NCBI GenBank assembly: GCA_965231165.1
Contig: OZ246421.1
Span: forward strand, 124,001 to 188,000
DNA length: 64,000 nt
Origin: Micavibrio_C sp965231165
Lineage (GTDB): Bacteria > Pseudomonadota > Alphaproteobacteria > Micavibrionales > Micavibrionaceae
Direction: 5' to 3'
Positions 1 to 8,584 of the stretch are shown one piece after another. The position numbers and the translations under genes were made by a program. The notes under the pieces are model-generated. The model was not told the origin of the DNA, ran no database searches, and saw only the letters and a program-made list of their open reading frames with translations. Within the stretch, counting starts at the first letter, position 1; every line of letters begins with the position of its first letter.

Positions 1-1
1 C

Positions 2-316
2 GAACTGCCGTCGTTCAAGCTGATGTCGATGGAAGCGGCGATGGAACGTATGACGTCGATGCTCGGCAAGCTGCCGCGCAACGGCCCGTACAGCGTGTGG
101 ACGACGCTGGAGAGCTTCCTGCCGCAGAAAACGGAAGACAAGCTTTTTGCGCGTTCGTCATTGGCATCGATGCTGACGGTGACGCTGGAGCTGGCGAAAC
201 AAGGTAAAATAGAAGTGCGTCAGGATGGCCCGTTCCGTCCGGTCTATATGCGCGCAACCGCTGAGAAATTTGACGATGTCACGATGGAGGACACCCGACG
301 TGCAACAGGAACCTGA
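2..316 (+). CDS. scpA: Segregation and condensation protein A, C-terminal part
   Basis: Partial gene; its start lies before the window. ScpA is the kleisin subunit that bridges the SMC ATPase heads and binds ScpB during chromosome segregation. The visible 104 codons correspond to the C-terminal winged-helix region of ScpA: a helical stretch ending near LGKLPRNG, then a segment that reads like the conserved region for SMC-head contact, and a short variable tail. The identification rests on this C-terminal pattern and on scpB following directly. The last 17 bases overlap the chosen scpB start, which suggests translational coupling. Confidence 0.85.
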   Translation, partial: ELPSFKLMSMEAAMERMTSMLGKLPRNGPYSVWTTLESFLPQKTEDKLFARSSLASMLTVTLELAKQGKIEVRQDGPFRPVYMRATAEKFDDVTMEDTRRATGT

Positions 317-1232
317 AAATATCGAAATGATCGATGATGAAGATATCGCCGCGCTGGCCGATATGATCAACGAAACATTTGAAGATGATCTCGTTGAAGA
401 AACGCAGGCCGAGACCGTGCCGGGCGAAGTGGTGGCGGAAGCGGGCGATGTCGTGGTGGCGGACGTCGATCAACTGCGCCTGATTGAGGCGTTGCTGTTT
501 GCCTCGGCGGAGCCGCTGACCGTGAACGCGATCCGCGAACGCATGCCGGAAAATGCCGATGTCGGCGGGTTGCTGATGGAATTGCAAAAAACTTATGAAG
601 GCCGCGGTGTCGCGCTTTTGAATATGGACGGGCACTGGGCTTTCCGTACGGCTTCTGATCTGGGCGATGCCCTGAGCATGAAAAAAGATGTCCAGCGCAA
701 GCTTTCGAAAGCGGCGATGGAAACGCTGGCGATCGTGTCCTATCACCAGCCGGTGACGCGCCCCGAGATTGAGAATATCCGCGGCGTGGCGATTTCCAAC
801 GGTACGCTGGATGTGTTGATGGAGTGCGGCTGGGTCAAACCGGGTCGCCGCCGCGAAACGCCGGGCCGCCCGTTGACATGGGTGACGACACCGGCATTCC
901 TCGACCATTTCGGCCTGACGGCACTGACCGATCTGCCGGGTATGGATGAACTGAAATCTTCGGGTCTGCTCGATGCGCGTCCGGCGCTGGCTGTGACGAC
1001 GGGCAATTTGTTTGGTGCCGAAGATGATATGCTGGCGGCGGACCTGAAAGATGCCGACATTCAGGATGATGAAGAAGACGATGATGCTTACGAGGCTTCG
1101 GAAGAAGAAGTCGTGACGGCGGTTTCTGAATCTGAAGAAGAATCCGAGGGTGAAGCCTGGGACGATCTTGAAGCTTCCAACGATGACGATGATGACGACG
1201 AAGAATCCGACGACGAAGAAGAGGTCGCATAA
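300..1232 (+). CDS. scpB: Segregation and condensation protein B
   Basis: ScpB binds ScpA as a dimer and regulates the SMC-ScpAB condensin. The core of about 180 residues shows the family pattern of two winged helices, with the typical stretches LIEALLFASAEPL and ETLAIVSYHQPVTRPEIE. The open frame extends upstream to 225, but I chose the GTG at 300 because GGAGG sits at 286-290, nine bases before it, and no comparable site precedes the upstream ATGs. The last 60-70 residues are an extreme acidic tail dominated by Asp and Glu, longer than in most ScpB proteins and of unknown role. The stop codon shares one base with the tatA start (TAATG). Confidence 0.93.
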   Translation: MQQEPENIEMIDDEDIAALADMINETFEDDLVEETQAETVPGEVVAEAGDVVVADVDQLRLIEALLFASAEPLTVNAIRERMPENADVGGLLMELQKTYEGRGVALLNMDGHWAFRTASDLGDALSMKKDVQRKLSKAAMETLAIVSYHQPVTRPEIENIRGVAISNGTLDVLMECGWVKPGRRRETPGRPLTWVTTPAFLDHFGLTALTDLPGMDELKSSGLLDARPALAVTTGNLFGAEDDMLAADLKDADIQDDEEDDDAYEASEEEVVTAVSESEEESEGEAWDDLEASNDDDDDDEESDDEEEVA

Positions 1233-1411
1233 TGGGCTTTAGTTTATGGCATCTGCTGGTTGTTATTCTGGTGGTGGTGCTGGTGTTCGGCACCAAACGC
1301 CTGCCGAACGTCATGGAAGATCTGGCCAAGGGCATTAAAAGCTTCAAAAAAGGCCTGAAAGACGAAGATTCCAGCAAGTCGATCTCGCGGGACAAGAAAG
1401 ACGAGGAGTAA
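1232..1411 (+). CDS. tatA: Sec-independent translocase subunit TatA
   Basis: A short gene of 59 codons reading MGFSLWHLLVVILVVVLVFG, then TKRLPNVMEDLAKGIKSFKK and a charged tail. This is the standard TatA layout: one N-terminal transmembrane helix, the FG hinge, an amphipathic helix, and a disordered acidic/basic C terminus. TatA oligomerises to form the passage for folded proteins carrying twin-arginine signals. It overlaps the scpB stop by one base and precedes tatB by six bases, so scpAB and tatABC look like one transcription unit. At 59 residues it is on the short side for TatA. Confidence 0.95.
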   Translation: MGFSLWHLLVVILVVVLVFGTKRLPNVMEDLAKGIKSFKKGLKDEDSSKSISRDKKDEE

Positions 1412-1417
1412 GCGGTC

Positions 1418-1708
1418 ATGCTGGATTTCAGCTGGCCCGAACTTTTTGTGATTGCCGCCGTGGCGCTGATCGTTATCGGCCCCAAAGATATTCCCCAGAT
1501 CATGCATACGCTCGGGCGGTTTGTACGCCGCTTGCAATATGTGCGTTTTGCCATGTCACAGCAATTTGATGATTTTATGAAAGAGCATGACCTTGAGGAC
1601 ATTCGCAAGGCGGCGCAGGCGCGGCCTGATGAATTATTCGATGAAGCTGCTGCTGATGAAGAAGAAATGATGCCTCTGTCTTCCAAGCAGGAGGCCAAAG
1701 ATGAATGA
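1418..1708 (+). CDS. tatB: Sec-independent translocase subunit TatB
   Basis: TatB forms the twin-arginine signal receptor together with TatC in the inner membrane. The 96-residue protein begins MLDFSWPELFVIAAVALIVI, followed by GPKDIPQIMHTLGRFVRR. The conserved Glu in the membrane helix and the GPK-P hinge distinguish TatB from TatA. After the amphipathic helix comes a short acidic tail. It overlaps tatC by eight bases, which supports coupled translation of the receptor pair. Confidence 0.95.
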   Translation: MLDFSWPELFVIAAVALIVIGPKDIPQIMHTLGRFVRRLQYVRFAMSQQFDDFMKEHDLEDIRKAAQARPDELFDEAAADEEEMMPLSSKQEAKDE

Positions 1709-2480
1709 ACCCGTCAAACAATTGAGCGCCGATGAACGCCGTGACACGCTGAACACGCATCTGATCGAACTGAGGAAGCGCCTGTTATGGGCGCTGCTGG
1801 CGATGGTGGCGGGGATGGGTGTCTGTTACCTGTTCGTCGAGCAGATTTACGGTTTTCTGGTGCAGCCGCTGGCGAGGGCGATGGGGCCGGAGGACAGCCA
1901 GCGCCTGATTTATACCGGGCTGACCGAGGCGTTTTTCACATACCTGAAGGTATCGTTCTTTGCCGGGATGTTTCTGACTTTCCCGATTGTGGCGGCGCAG
2001 ATATGGAAGTTTGTGGCACCGGGGCTTTATAAATCGGAGAAGCGGGCGTTTTTGCCGTTTCTGATTGCCACACCGGTTTTGTTCTTTGCCGGGGGGGCGC
2101 TGGTTTATTATTTCCTGATGCCGATGGCGTGGCATTTTTTCTTAAGTTTCCAGAGTGACGGAGGGGCAACCGGGTTGCCGATCCAGCTTGAGGCGCGGGT
2201 CAGCGAGTATCTTGATCTGGTCATGCTGCTGATTTTCGCGTTCGGTCTGTGTTTCCAGTTGCCGGTATTGCTGGTGTTGCTGGGCCGAGCGGGGCTGGTG
2301 ACACCGGAACAATTGGCAAAAGGCCGCCGTTATGCGATTGTAATAGCATTCGTTGTGGCGGCTTTCCTGACGCCGCCGGATGTATTAAGTCAGTTTGCCC
2401 TCGCGATCCCGATTATCCTGCTCTATGAAATCTCCATCCTCATCATCAGATATTTGCGCAAAAAAGATGCTGCTCAGTGA
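1701..2480 (+). CDS. tatC: Sec-independent translocase subunit TatC
   Basis: TatC is the six-helix membrane protein that recognises twin-arginine signal peptides. The 259 residues begin with a cytosolic segment containing HLIELRKRLLWALLA, a signature of the family, and show six hydrophobic segments plus the typical FLTPPDVLSQFALAIPIILLYE stretch (abridged here) near the C terminus. AGGAGG lies about seven bases before the ATG, inside the end of tatB. The next gene (zapE) starts before this one stops, so the operon probably continues into it. Confidence 0.97.
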   Translation: MNEPVKQLSADERRDTLNTHLIELRKRLLWALLAMVAGMGVCYLFVEQIYGFLVQPLARAMGPEDSQRLIYTGLTEAFFTYLKVSFFAGMFLTFPIVAAQIWKFVAPGLYKSEKRAFLPFLIATPVLFFAGGALVYYFLMPMAWHFFLSFQSDGGATGLPIQLEARVSEYLDLVMLLIFAFGLCFQLPVLLVLLGRAGLVTPEQLAKGRRYAIVIAFVVAAFLTPPDVLSQFALAIPIILLYEISILIIRYLRKKDAAQ

Positions 2481-3549
2481 TGAACTGGCGGCGCGTGGTA
2501 TCGTGCCGGATGCCGCGCAGAAACGCGGTCTGGATGCTTTACAAAATTTGCATGATCAACTGAGCGTTCCTTCGAAGGGGCGCGCCTTGGGCTTTTTGAA
2601 AAGCAAGCCTGTGATGATCAGGGGCGTGTATCTGCATGGCGGTGTCGGGCGCGGCAAGTCGATGCTGATGGATTTGTTTTATGGGGCGTTGCCTGCGGGC
2701 ATGCCGAAGCGCCGCGTACATTTCCATGAATTCATGATCGGGGTGCATGATTTCCTGCACCGCTCACGCCAGTCCGGCAAAATGGAAAACGGACCTGACC
2801 GCGCTTTGCTGAAATTCGCTGACAAGATCTATGCCGAGGCGCGGGTTCTGTGTTTCGATGAATTCCATGTAACGGACATTGCCGATGCGATGATATTGGG
2901 GCGGTTGTTTACGGCGTTGTTTGAAAAGGGGCTGATTGTCGTGGCGACATCGAACTGGCCGCCGGAAAAGTTGTATGAAGGCGGTTTGCAGCGCGACCGT
3001 TTCATGCCCTTTATCGATCTTGTGAAAGAACGGATGAATGTACTGGAAGTCGATGATGGCATTGATTACCGCTTGCGTGTGCTGACGGAAGACGGCGTTT
3101 ATTTTTGGCCGCTCGGCGAACATACGCACCAGCGCATGGATGCGATGTTTGCGCATCTGACGGGCGGCGGTGCACCGTACGCGGAAGAATTGCAGGTGAA
3201 GGGGCGGACTATCCCGGTGGCGGCGACGGCCAAGGGCGTGGCACGTTTTACTTTTGCGCAATTGTGCGAACAGGCGATGGGCGCGGAGGATTACCTGACG
3301 ATTGCCGCGACCTATCACACGGTGCTGCTGGAGAATGTGCCGAAGCTGACCTATGACCGCCGCAACGAGGCCAAGAGGTTGATGACTCTGGTTGATGCGC
3401 TGTATGACCGGGGTACAAAACTGATCGTGAGTGCCGATGCGCCGCCCGCACAGCTTTACCGCGGGCATGACCATGAATTTGAATTCCAGCGTACAGTCAG
3501 TCGCATGATTGAGATGCAAAGTCCTGATTATCTATATAAAATCAAATAG
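2467..3549 (+). CDS. zapE: AFG1/ZapE family cell-division ATPase
   Basis: An AFG1-type P-loop ATPase of 360 residues, the usual ZapE length. In E. coli ZapE modulates the FtsZ ring under stress; the mitochondrial homologue AFG1/LACE1 acts in respiratory-chain quality control. Walker A GGVGRGKS is at residues 58-65 and Walker B VLCFDE at 127-132; the C terminus carries the family's FEFQRTVSRMIEMQS. The frame is open to 2395, but those extra residues lie within tatC and are low-complexity, so I use the ATG at 2467, which overlaps the tatC stop. The Shine-Dalgarno site is weak, so the start is uncertain. A zapE gene ahead of mdh is common in alphaproteobacteria. Confidence 0.92.
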   Translation: MLLSDELAARGIVPDAAQKRGLDALQNLHDQLSVPSKGRALGFLKSKPVMIRGVYLHGGVGRGKSMLMDLFYGALPAGMPKRRVHFHEFMIGVHDFLHRSRQSGKMENGPDRALLKFADKIYAEARVLCFDEFHVTDIADAMILGRLFTALFEKGLIVVATSNWPPEKLYEGGLQRDRFMPFIDLVKERMNVLEVDDGIDYRLRVLTEDGVYFWPLGEHTHQRMDAMFAHLTGGGAPYAEELQVKGRTIPVAATAKGVARFTFAQLCEQAMGAEDYLTIAATYHTVLLENVPKLTYDRRNEAKRLMTLVDALYDRGTKLIVSADAPPAQLYRGHDHEFEFQRTVSRMIEMQSPDYLYKIK

Positions 3550-3597
3550 TTACGGGTTAATTATTTGGTGGTCAGTCCTCTGGTATGATGAATAACC

Positions 3598-4881
3598 ATG
3601 TTTGGAATTCTTGACAGGTTCCGTTCTCGCCCGGCGCGCCTTCCTGAAACGGTGGAGCGCGACCCGATCCGTTACGAGAAAGAGAAAGTGATTGCGCAGT
3701 CCTCGAATACGCGCAAGCGGCTGGCGCTCGCCAAGAATCCGGAAACGCATCAGGAGATTCTGTTTTATCTGGCCAAGGAAGATCCTGATCCGGCGGTGCG
3801 GCTGGCGGTTGCCCGCAACGAGTCAACACCTGTGCAGGCCAGTCCGCTAATCGCCGCCGATGGCAGTGAAGATGTGCGCATGGCGCTGGCGCGGCGTCTG
3901 GTGACGTTGCTGCCTGAATTGGGCAAGGAAACGCATTCTCAGTTATATGCTTTCGCGGTGCAGGCGTTTGCTACGCTGGCGCTTGATGAGGTTCTTAAAA
4001 TTCGTATTGCGCTGTCGAGCGCGCTGAAAGACCAGGCGATGGCGCCGCCTGCCGTGGTCGGGCAATTGGCCAAGGACGTGGAGCGCGAGGTGTCGGAGCC
4101 GATCCTGCGCTATTGCGTGGTGCTGTCGGATGAGATTTTGCTGGATATATTGAGTGCGCACCCGGAAAGCTGGAAAGTACAGGCGATTGCCGGGCGTCCT
4201 GCCGTTAGCGGTGCGGTTTCACGTGCGGTGATTGATGCTGACGATATGCCGGCGGGCAAGATATTACTGAAAAATACAGGCGCTGATATCGGTGAGGGGT
4301 TGCTGCAGGACATCGTCGAGAAAGCGCGGGTTTATTCCGATTGGCAGGGGCCGATTGCGATGCGTAAAACTTTGCCGCCGTCGGTGGCGCGGACGCTGGC
4401 GGAATTTGCCGACGCGTCGGTGCGCGATGTGTTACTGGAACGCGCCGATTTCGATCAGCAGACGATTGACGATATTGCAGGTGTTATGAAGCGGCGGTTG
4501 GCTTTTGCAGGGGCGACAATTCCCGGCGAAACGGTGGGTGATCGTGTAATGCGTCTTGAGAAAAAAGGACATCTGAACGAGGAATCCATCGCCGATGCTT
4601 TAGGCATGCGCGATAAGGAATTCGTGACGCTGGCGCTGGCGCGACTCGCGCGGGCGGCACCGGATACCGTAGAAGGCGTATTTCGCATGCGCAAGGCGCG
4701 CCCGGTGGTGGCCTTGTGCTGGAAGGCCGGTTTATCGATGCGGCTGGCCTTGCGGTTGCAACAGGAGATGGCACAGGTGCCGCCGAAAGACCTGATGTAT
4801 CCACGTGATGGCACCGATTACCCGCTGACCGATGAAGAATTACGATGGCAGCTGGAGTTTCTGGGGTTCAAGGCGGCCTGA
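3598..4881 (+). CDS. DUF2336 domain protein
   Basis: A 427-residue protein matching the alphaproteobacterial DUF2336 pattern: helical repeats of the HEAT/armadillo kind, seen in repeated segments such as NTRKRLALAKNPETHQEILF and DPDPAVRLAVARNESTP, alternating with short loops. No signal peptide or membrane helix is visible, so it is probably cytosolic. The molecular function of the family is not established; helical-repeat proteins usually serve as interaction scaffolds. It is preceded by about 50 bases after zapE with no strong ribosome site. Its last 42 bases overlap the end of the convergent gene on the other strand. Confidence 0.8.
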   Translation: MFGILDRFRSRPARLPETVERDPIRYEKEKVIAQSSNTRKRLALAKNPETHQEILFYLAKEDPDPAVRLAVARNESTPVQASPLIAADGSEDVRMALARRLVTLLPELGKETHSQLYAFAVQAFATLALDEVLKIRIALSSALKDQAMAPPAVVGQLAKDVEREVSEPILRYCVVLSDEILLDILSAHPESWKVQAIAGRPAVSGAVSRAVIDADDMPAGKILLKNTGADIGEGLLQDIVEKARVYSDWQGPIAMRKTLPPSVARTLAEFADASVRDVLLERADFDQQTIDDIAGVMKRRLAFAGATIPGETVGDRVMRLEKKGHLNEESIADALGMRDKEFVTLALARLARAAPDTVEGVFRMRKARPVVALCWKAGLSMRLALRLQQEMAQVPPKDLMYPRDGTDYPLTDEELRWQLEFLGFKAA

Positions 4882-5994
4882 TATGGGGGCCGATTTTTCA
4901 GCCTGTTCACGGTTTTTGATTTCTTCTTTAAATTGCTGCAGGAATTTTTGCGAAAAATCATAAGCTGATCGCTCGCGATACTGATTGCGGTACCAGCTAT
5001 ATCGTTCCGTGCAGTTGCTGGGCGGCGGCATAATCGCATTACAGGGCTGCACAACGGCATTTCCATTGAAAAGAATGGTGGCGAGATGGCTGAAGCGTAT
5101 ATCTTCCTTACCGAAAGCACGATTTTGCAGTTCGCTGCTGGCCATGAAATCGGCGCCATGGCGCGCTTCGTGTACCAGATACTCGATCATTTTTTCAGGT
5201 GTATCGGTAGCACCCTTCTTGTAATTGACAAGAATAGCCTGATGATCTGACAAGGCCCGGACATATCCGGCCGGCAGCAGCACGGCAAGCGTTGTATCGA
5301 TCTTCTTCGGGTAAGGATCGAGATAAACCGGGATGGGGGTGAAACCAAATGCCGAGCGCACTTCATCGGCAACAAGCTGCATGAAGTTGCGGCGCAGGTG
5401 GAATTGTTTGCCTGCATTGGCTTTGGTGATCTGTTCCACCGGGACGATGTGGGCGCTGATGTCCTTGTAGGCTGCGCTATCCAGTATGGCATTGACGACG
5501 CGTTTAATGATTTTTTCATCGCGGTCCTGGAAATGGGTGCCTGCTTCAAACCGTGCCAGAAACTCGCCATAGATCTTAAATTCTTGCGGGTCGAGGCCAT
5601 TGTGAAACATGGCTTCCAGCACCATGACATTGCCAATGAATTCGTCTGTTTCATTGAGAGATGAGTATTGATCTTTGCACAATGTTTCCAGACAAGGGCG
5701 TACTGTTTGCTCTGCTTTCTCAGCGTCCATATTGCGGAGGTCATGCAGCCAGCGATTATTCGGAATGTCTGTTATGGCTGCTATCGATACCCGAATTCTG
5801 AAAGTAGAGGGATCGACGGGTTGTTCGCCTTTTTCGGTAATGCGCTCGTAAATTTTCGTCAGGAAGGAAGGGTTTTGCCTGGCCGGCACGAGCGGCGATT
5901 CAGCAGCTGTCCCGTTGACAGGCAGGGTGCAGCCCATAGTCAGGCTTAATGCCACTCCGGCGGCCAGCCGGTTGAATTGTTGACGAAGAGTCAT
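4840..5994 (-). CDS. Putative secreted HExxH metallopeptidase-like lipoprotein
   Basis: A 384-residue protein with a basic start, a hydrophobic segment at about residues 8-20 and a cysteine at 22 in the context LTMGC. This resembles a degenerate lipobox, so it is probably exported and perhaps lipid-anchored. Residues 275-279 read HEARH in the context EYLVHEARHGADF, the zinc-binding HExxH signature of zincin peptidases. No third ligand can be assigned with confidence. It may belong to a small uncharacterised metallopeptidase family (DUF6782 is a possibility I cannot verify). It is convergent with the DUF2336 gene (42 bases of overlap) and divergent from mdh. Function is inferred from the motif only. 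Confidence 0.55.
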   Translation of the reverse strand: MTLRQQFNRLAAGVALSLTMGCTLPVNGTAAESPLVPARQNPSFLTKIYERITEKGEQPVDPSTFRIRVSIAAITDIPNNRWLHDLRNMDAEKAEQTVRPCLETLCKDQYSSLNETDEFIGNVMVLEAMFHNGLDPQEFKIYGEFLARFEAGTHFQDRDEKIIKRVVNAILDSAAYKDISAHIVPVEQITKANAGKQFHLRRNFMQLVADEVRSAFGFTPIPVYLDPYPKKIDTTLAVLLPAGYVRALSDHQAILVNYKKGATDTPEKMIEYLVHEARHGADFMASSELQNRAFGKEDIRFSHLATILFNGNAVVQPCNAIMPPPSNCTERYSWYRNQYRERSAYDFSQKFLQQFKEEIKNREQAEKSAPISGRLEPQKLQLPS

Positions 5995-6101
5995 TGATTT
6001 TAAGTCCCTGTTTTATCTTATTTCTTTTTGCATAACATGATGGATGGAACAGGGGAACCCCTTAACTGCCATCCGTGCACGATTTTTATGGCGTCTTGCC
6101 T

Positions 6102-6112
6102 GTGCGCTGCAA
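6102..6112. promoter_or_regulatory. Near-match to the TTGCGSCGCAA palindrome upstream of mdh
   Basis: GTGCGCTGCAA, 53 bases before the mdh ATG, matches nine of eleven positions of the perfect palindrome seen upstream of sucD. Listed because sucC and sucD both carry perfect versions; on its own it would not stand out. Confidence 0.25.
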
Positions 6113-6165
6113 AAAAGCTATGTCTGGTGTTGTTATTTTCTTTCGCGGTTCACAAGGAGTTCACG

Positions 6166-7116
6166 ATGTCCCGTCATAAAATTTCCCTCGTCGGTGCTGG
6201 TCAAATTGGCGGCACACTTGCGCTTCTCGCCGGTCTTAAGGAACTGGGCGATATCGTTCTGGTTGACGTGGCTGAAGGTGTACCGCAGGGCAAGGCCCTG
6301 GATATCGCGGAAGCGGCCCCGGTCGATGGTTTCGACGGTCATTTCTCCGGCAGCAATGATTATGCGGCGATCAAGGATTCTGACGTGATTATCGTCACCG
6401 CCGGTATTCCGCGCAAACCGGGTATGAGCCGTGATGACCTGATCGGCATCAATAGCGGCATCATCCAGACGGTGGGCGAGAACATCAAGAAATATGCGCC
6501 GAAGGCCTTCGTGATCGTGATCACCAACCCGCTCGACGTGATGGTTGAGGTTATGCAGCGCGTGACGGGTTTGCCCTCGCACATGGTTGTGGGCATGGCG
6601 GGTGTTCTCGACTCTGCGCGTTTCCGTTTCTTCCTGTCAGAGGAATTCGGCGTGTCGGTTGAAGACGTATCGGCGTTTGTTCTGGGTGGTCATGGCGACA
6701 CGATGGTGCCGCTGACCCGTTATTCCACAGTTGGCGGCATTCCGCTGCCGGACCTGGTGAAAATGGGCTGGAGCACACAAGCCAAGATTGACCAGATCGT
6801 GCAGCGTACCCGCGATGGTGGTGCTGAGATTGTCAATCTGCTGAAAACCGGTTCGGCTTTCTATGCCCCGGCAGCGAGCGCGATTGCGATGGCGGAAAGC
6901 TTCCTGAAGGACAAGAAGCGTGTTCTGCCGTGCGCGGCGAAGCTGAACGGCGAATACGGCGTGAAAGGCCTTTATATCGGGGTGCCGGTGGTGATCGGTG
7001 CCAAAGGCGTCGAGAAGATCATTGAGATCGAACTGAATGCCGAAGAAAAGAAAATGTTCGATCATTCCGTGGAAGCGGTCAAAGGCCTGATGCAGGTCAT
7101 CGACAAGGCGGCGTAA
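6166..7116 (+). CDS. mdh: Malate dehydrogenase
   Basis: NAD-dependent malate dehydrogenase of the LDH-like type found in alphaproteobacteria; it interconverts malate and oxaloacetate in the TCA cycle. The 316 residues start with the Rossmann motif GAGQIGG (10-16), contain ITNPLDVMVEVMQRVTG, and have the active-site GGHGDTMVP with His176. The frame extends upstream to 6028, but the ATG at 6166 follows AAGGAG with proper spacing and gives the standard N terminus. It is the first of the TCA genes; a hairpin terminator follows immediately, so it is probably transcribed alone rather than into sucC. Confidence 0.98.
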   Translation: MSRHKISLVGAGQIGGTLALLAGLKELGDIVLVDVAEGVPQGKALDIAEAAPVDGFDGHFSGSNDYAAIKDSDVIIVTAGIPRKPGMSRDDLIGINSGIIQTVGENIKKYAPKAFVIVITNPLDVMVEVMQRVTGLPSHMVVGMAGVLDSARFRFFLSEEFGVSVEDVSAFVLGGHGDTMVPLTRYSTVGGIPLPDLVKMGWSTQAKIDQIVQRTRDGGAEIVNLLKTGSAFYAPAASAIAMAESFLKDKKRVLPCAAKLNGEYGVKGLYIGVPVVIGAKGVEKIIEIELNAEEKKMFDHSVEAVKGLMQVIDKAA

Positions 7117-7138
7117 TCCGTTTCGATAGCTAGAATAT

Positions 7139-7171
7139 AAAAAAGGCCATCGGGATCGGTGGCCTTTTTAT
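7139..7171. terminator. Bidirectional rho-independent terminator
   Basis: A ten-base-pair stem AAAAAGGCCA / TGGCCTTTTT with a ten-base loop. The A- and T-tracts serve both mdh on the plus strand and the convergent transglycosylase-like gene on the minus strand. Confidence 0.9.
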
Positions 7172-7188
7172 TTGCGCGTTCAGGGATG

Positions 7189-8421
7189 TCAGGTGAGGGA
7201 CGGTGTTGTCGGCGTCAGCGCCGCAACCTGCTTGCGTGGCGGCGTGTTTTCCGCTTCTGGCTGCTGTGGCGTTGTTGCTGCCGTGCCCGTGCGGACATCA
7301 TTGAATTTTTCGGCCAGCACTTTTTCAGCGACCACTTGCCCCGTGACTGAATTGACCTTGTCCATGATTTTGTTTTGATAGGATGCCGCCTGATTGCTGG
7401 CACCGGCGACGCTGCGGTTGACATCGACTTCCCATCCGGCGGCGCGCTCACCGTTCATGATTTTTCTGGCGTTACCTACACCGATATTATAACCCGCGTA
7501 AACAATGCCGAAATTCTCAGTTTTATTCGGATCGACGCGTAATTGTTTGGCGACTGATTTCAGGTGCGCGGCGGCGGCGTAAGTGGAAATTTCTGGATCC
7601 ATACGCAGGGCGTCAATGGCGGCCCTGTTGTTATCTGCAAATTTTCTCATTTTGGGGCCGCTCATGCCCTTAGTCTGTGCGTGAATGGCATCGGCCATTT
7701 CGGCTTGTTCTGTCATGCCTTGCGTACGCAGGCGATCAGCGATTTTGTCGCCGTTCCGGCTCATGACTTCGACCATAGTTACGCGGCTGAACTGGAAATC
7801 GCCGAGGCAGCCTGTCGGGCTTTTGAGATTTTTGCCCCAGGTGCTTTCAAAACCCCAGACGCCGATCATCAATTTTGTCGAGATGCCTGCCGACTTGGCG
7901 GCGTCATCCATGACGTCGATCACGCGACCCTGGCGTTCGCTCGGGTTTTGCGGACTCTTTTCGCCCAGTAAAGACGTGCCTTTGCGCATGGCCTGTGAGG
8001 CGGCGTTTTTATCAAAGTGGCTGTAGTCGTGGTTCTCGCGGAAATCCTTACGGCCTTCGGCGGTGGCGGTTTGCTCTTTCAACTGACGGAATTTGCTGTG
8101 GTCGGCGTCGTCCTTACCGAGGCCGAAGGCCTTGGTGATCAGGTTCATCAGGTCTTTATTGTTCTTGTTGCCGGGATCAATCAGCTGCGTCAGCATCAGC
8201 ATCAAATTGATCATGAACTGGTTGCCCATGCTTTGCTGTTCGTAGGTCGATCCCTTGGCCGGTTTTTCGGAGGCGCGATTGAACGATTGGCCGGGGCGGG
8301 GTGCGCTGGCCTTTATACCGGCGTCGACATTTGTCGCCGCTGCGGCAAAAGAAATGCTGCCCTCCCGGGGTTCCACCAGAAAGTCATGCATGCCGGTTAC
8401 GTTTGTCGGATTATCAGCCAC
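7189..8421 (-). CDS. Leaderless transglycosylase-like (SLT) protein, modular paralogue A
   Basis: A 410-residue protein with two parts. Residues about 21-155 form a module shared with the product of 9194-10291: APRPG.SFN, RASEKPA, a hydrophobic helix at 68-81, then DP.NK...LM..I.KAFG. Residues about 165-340 look like a lysozyme-fold transglycosylase: Glu192 in WGFESTWG is the likely catalytic acid, followed by GDFQFSRVTMVEVM and YAGYNIG, as in SLT-type enzymes. The C-terminal 60 residues are Thr/Pro/Ala-rich. No signal peptide is visible, so how it would reach peptidoglycan is unclear. It has its own predicted promoter (8462-8490) and shares a terminator with mdh. Wall cleavage is inferred from motifs. 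Confidence 0.7.
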   Translation of the reverse strand: MADNPTNVTGMHDFLVEPREGSISFAAAATNVDAGIKASAPRPGQSFNRASEKPAKGSTYEQQSMGNQFMINLMLMLTQLIDPGNKNNKDLMNLITKAFGLGKDDADHSKFRQLKEQTATAEGRKDFRENHDYSHFDKNAASQAMRKGTSLLGEKSPQNPSERQGRVIDVMDDAAKSAGISTKLMIGVWGFESTWGKNLKSPTGCLGDFQFSRVTMVEVMSRNGDKIADRLRTQGMTEQAEMADAIHAQTKGMSGPKMRKFADNNRAAIDALRMDPEISTYAAAAHLKSVAKQLRVDPNKTENFGIVYAGYNIGVGNARKIMNGERAAGWEVDVNRSVAGASNQAASYQNKIMDKVNSVTGQVVAEKVLAEKFNDVRTGTAATTPQQPEAENTPPRKQVAALTPTTPSLT

Positions 8422-8461
8422 TTACACCCCTGACGATACCCAGTTTTATTTTGTTACACCC

Positions 8462-8490
8462 ATTGTACAGGAATGTGGGTGTTTCGTCAA
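8462..8490 (-). promoter_or_regulatory. Predicted sigma70-type promoter for the SLT gene
   Basis: On the minus strand TTGACG (8485-8490), a 17-base spacer and TACAAT (8462-8467), followed by GGGTGTAAC. The start codon lies about 40 bases downstream. Confidence 0.65.
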
Positions 8491-8532
8491 AATTATCAAT
8501 TAAATCAATGTGTTCGTTAATAAATGGTAAAT

Positions 8533-8562
8533 AAAAAAGGCCATCGCTGGGATGGCCTTTTT
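8533..8562 (-). terminator. Terminator of the small secreted-protein gene
   Basis: The stem AAAAAGGCCATC / GATGGCCTTTTT with a five-base loop lies just after the stop codon at 8585 when read on the minus strand. Confidence 0.85.
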
Positions 8563-8584
8563 GAATTCTTTGTGCTTGTGCTGT

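Noticed and set aside
835..1698. Open frame of 287 codons on the minus strand across scpB, tatA and tatB
   Set aside because: It crosses three well-supported genes on the other strand and has a low-complexity translation.
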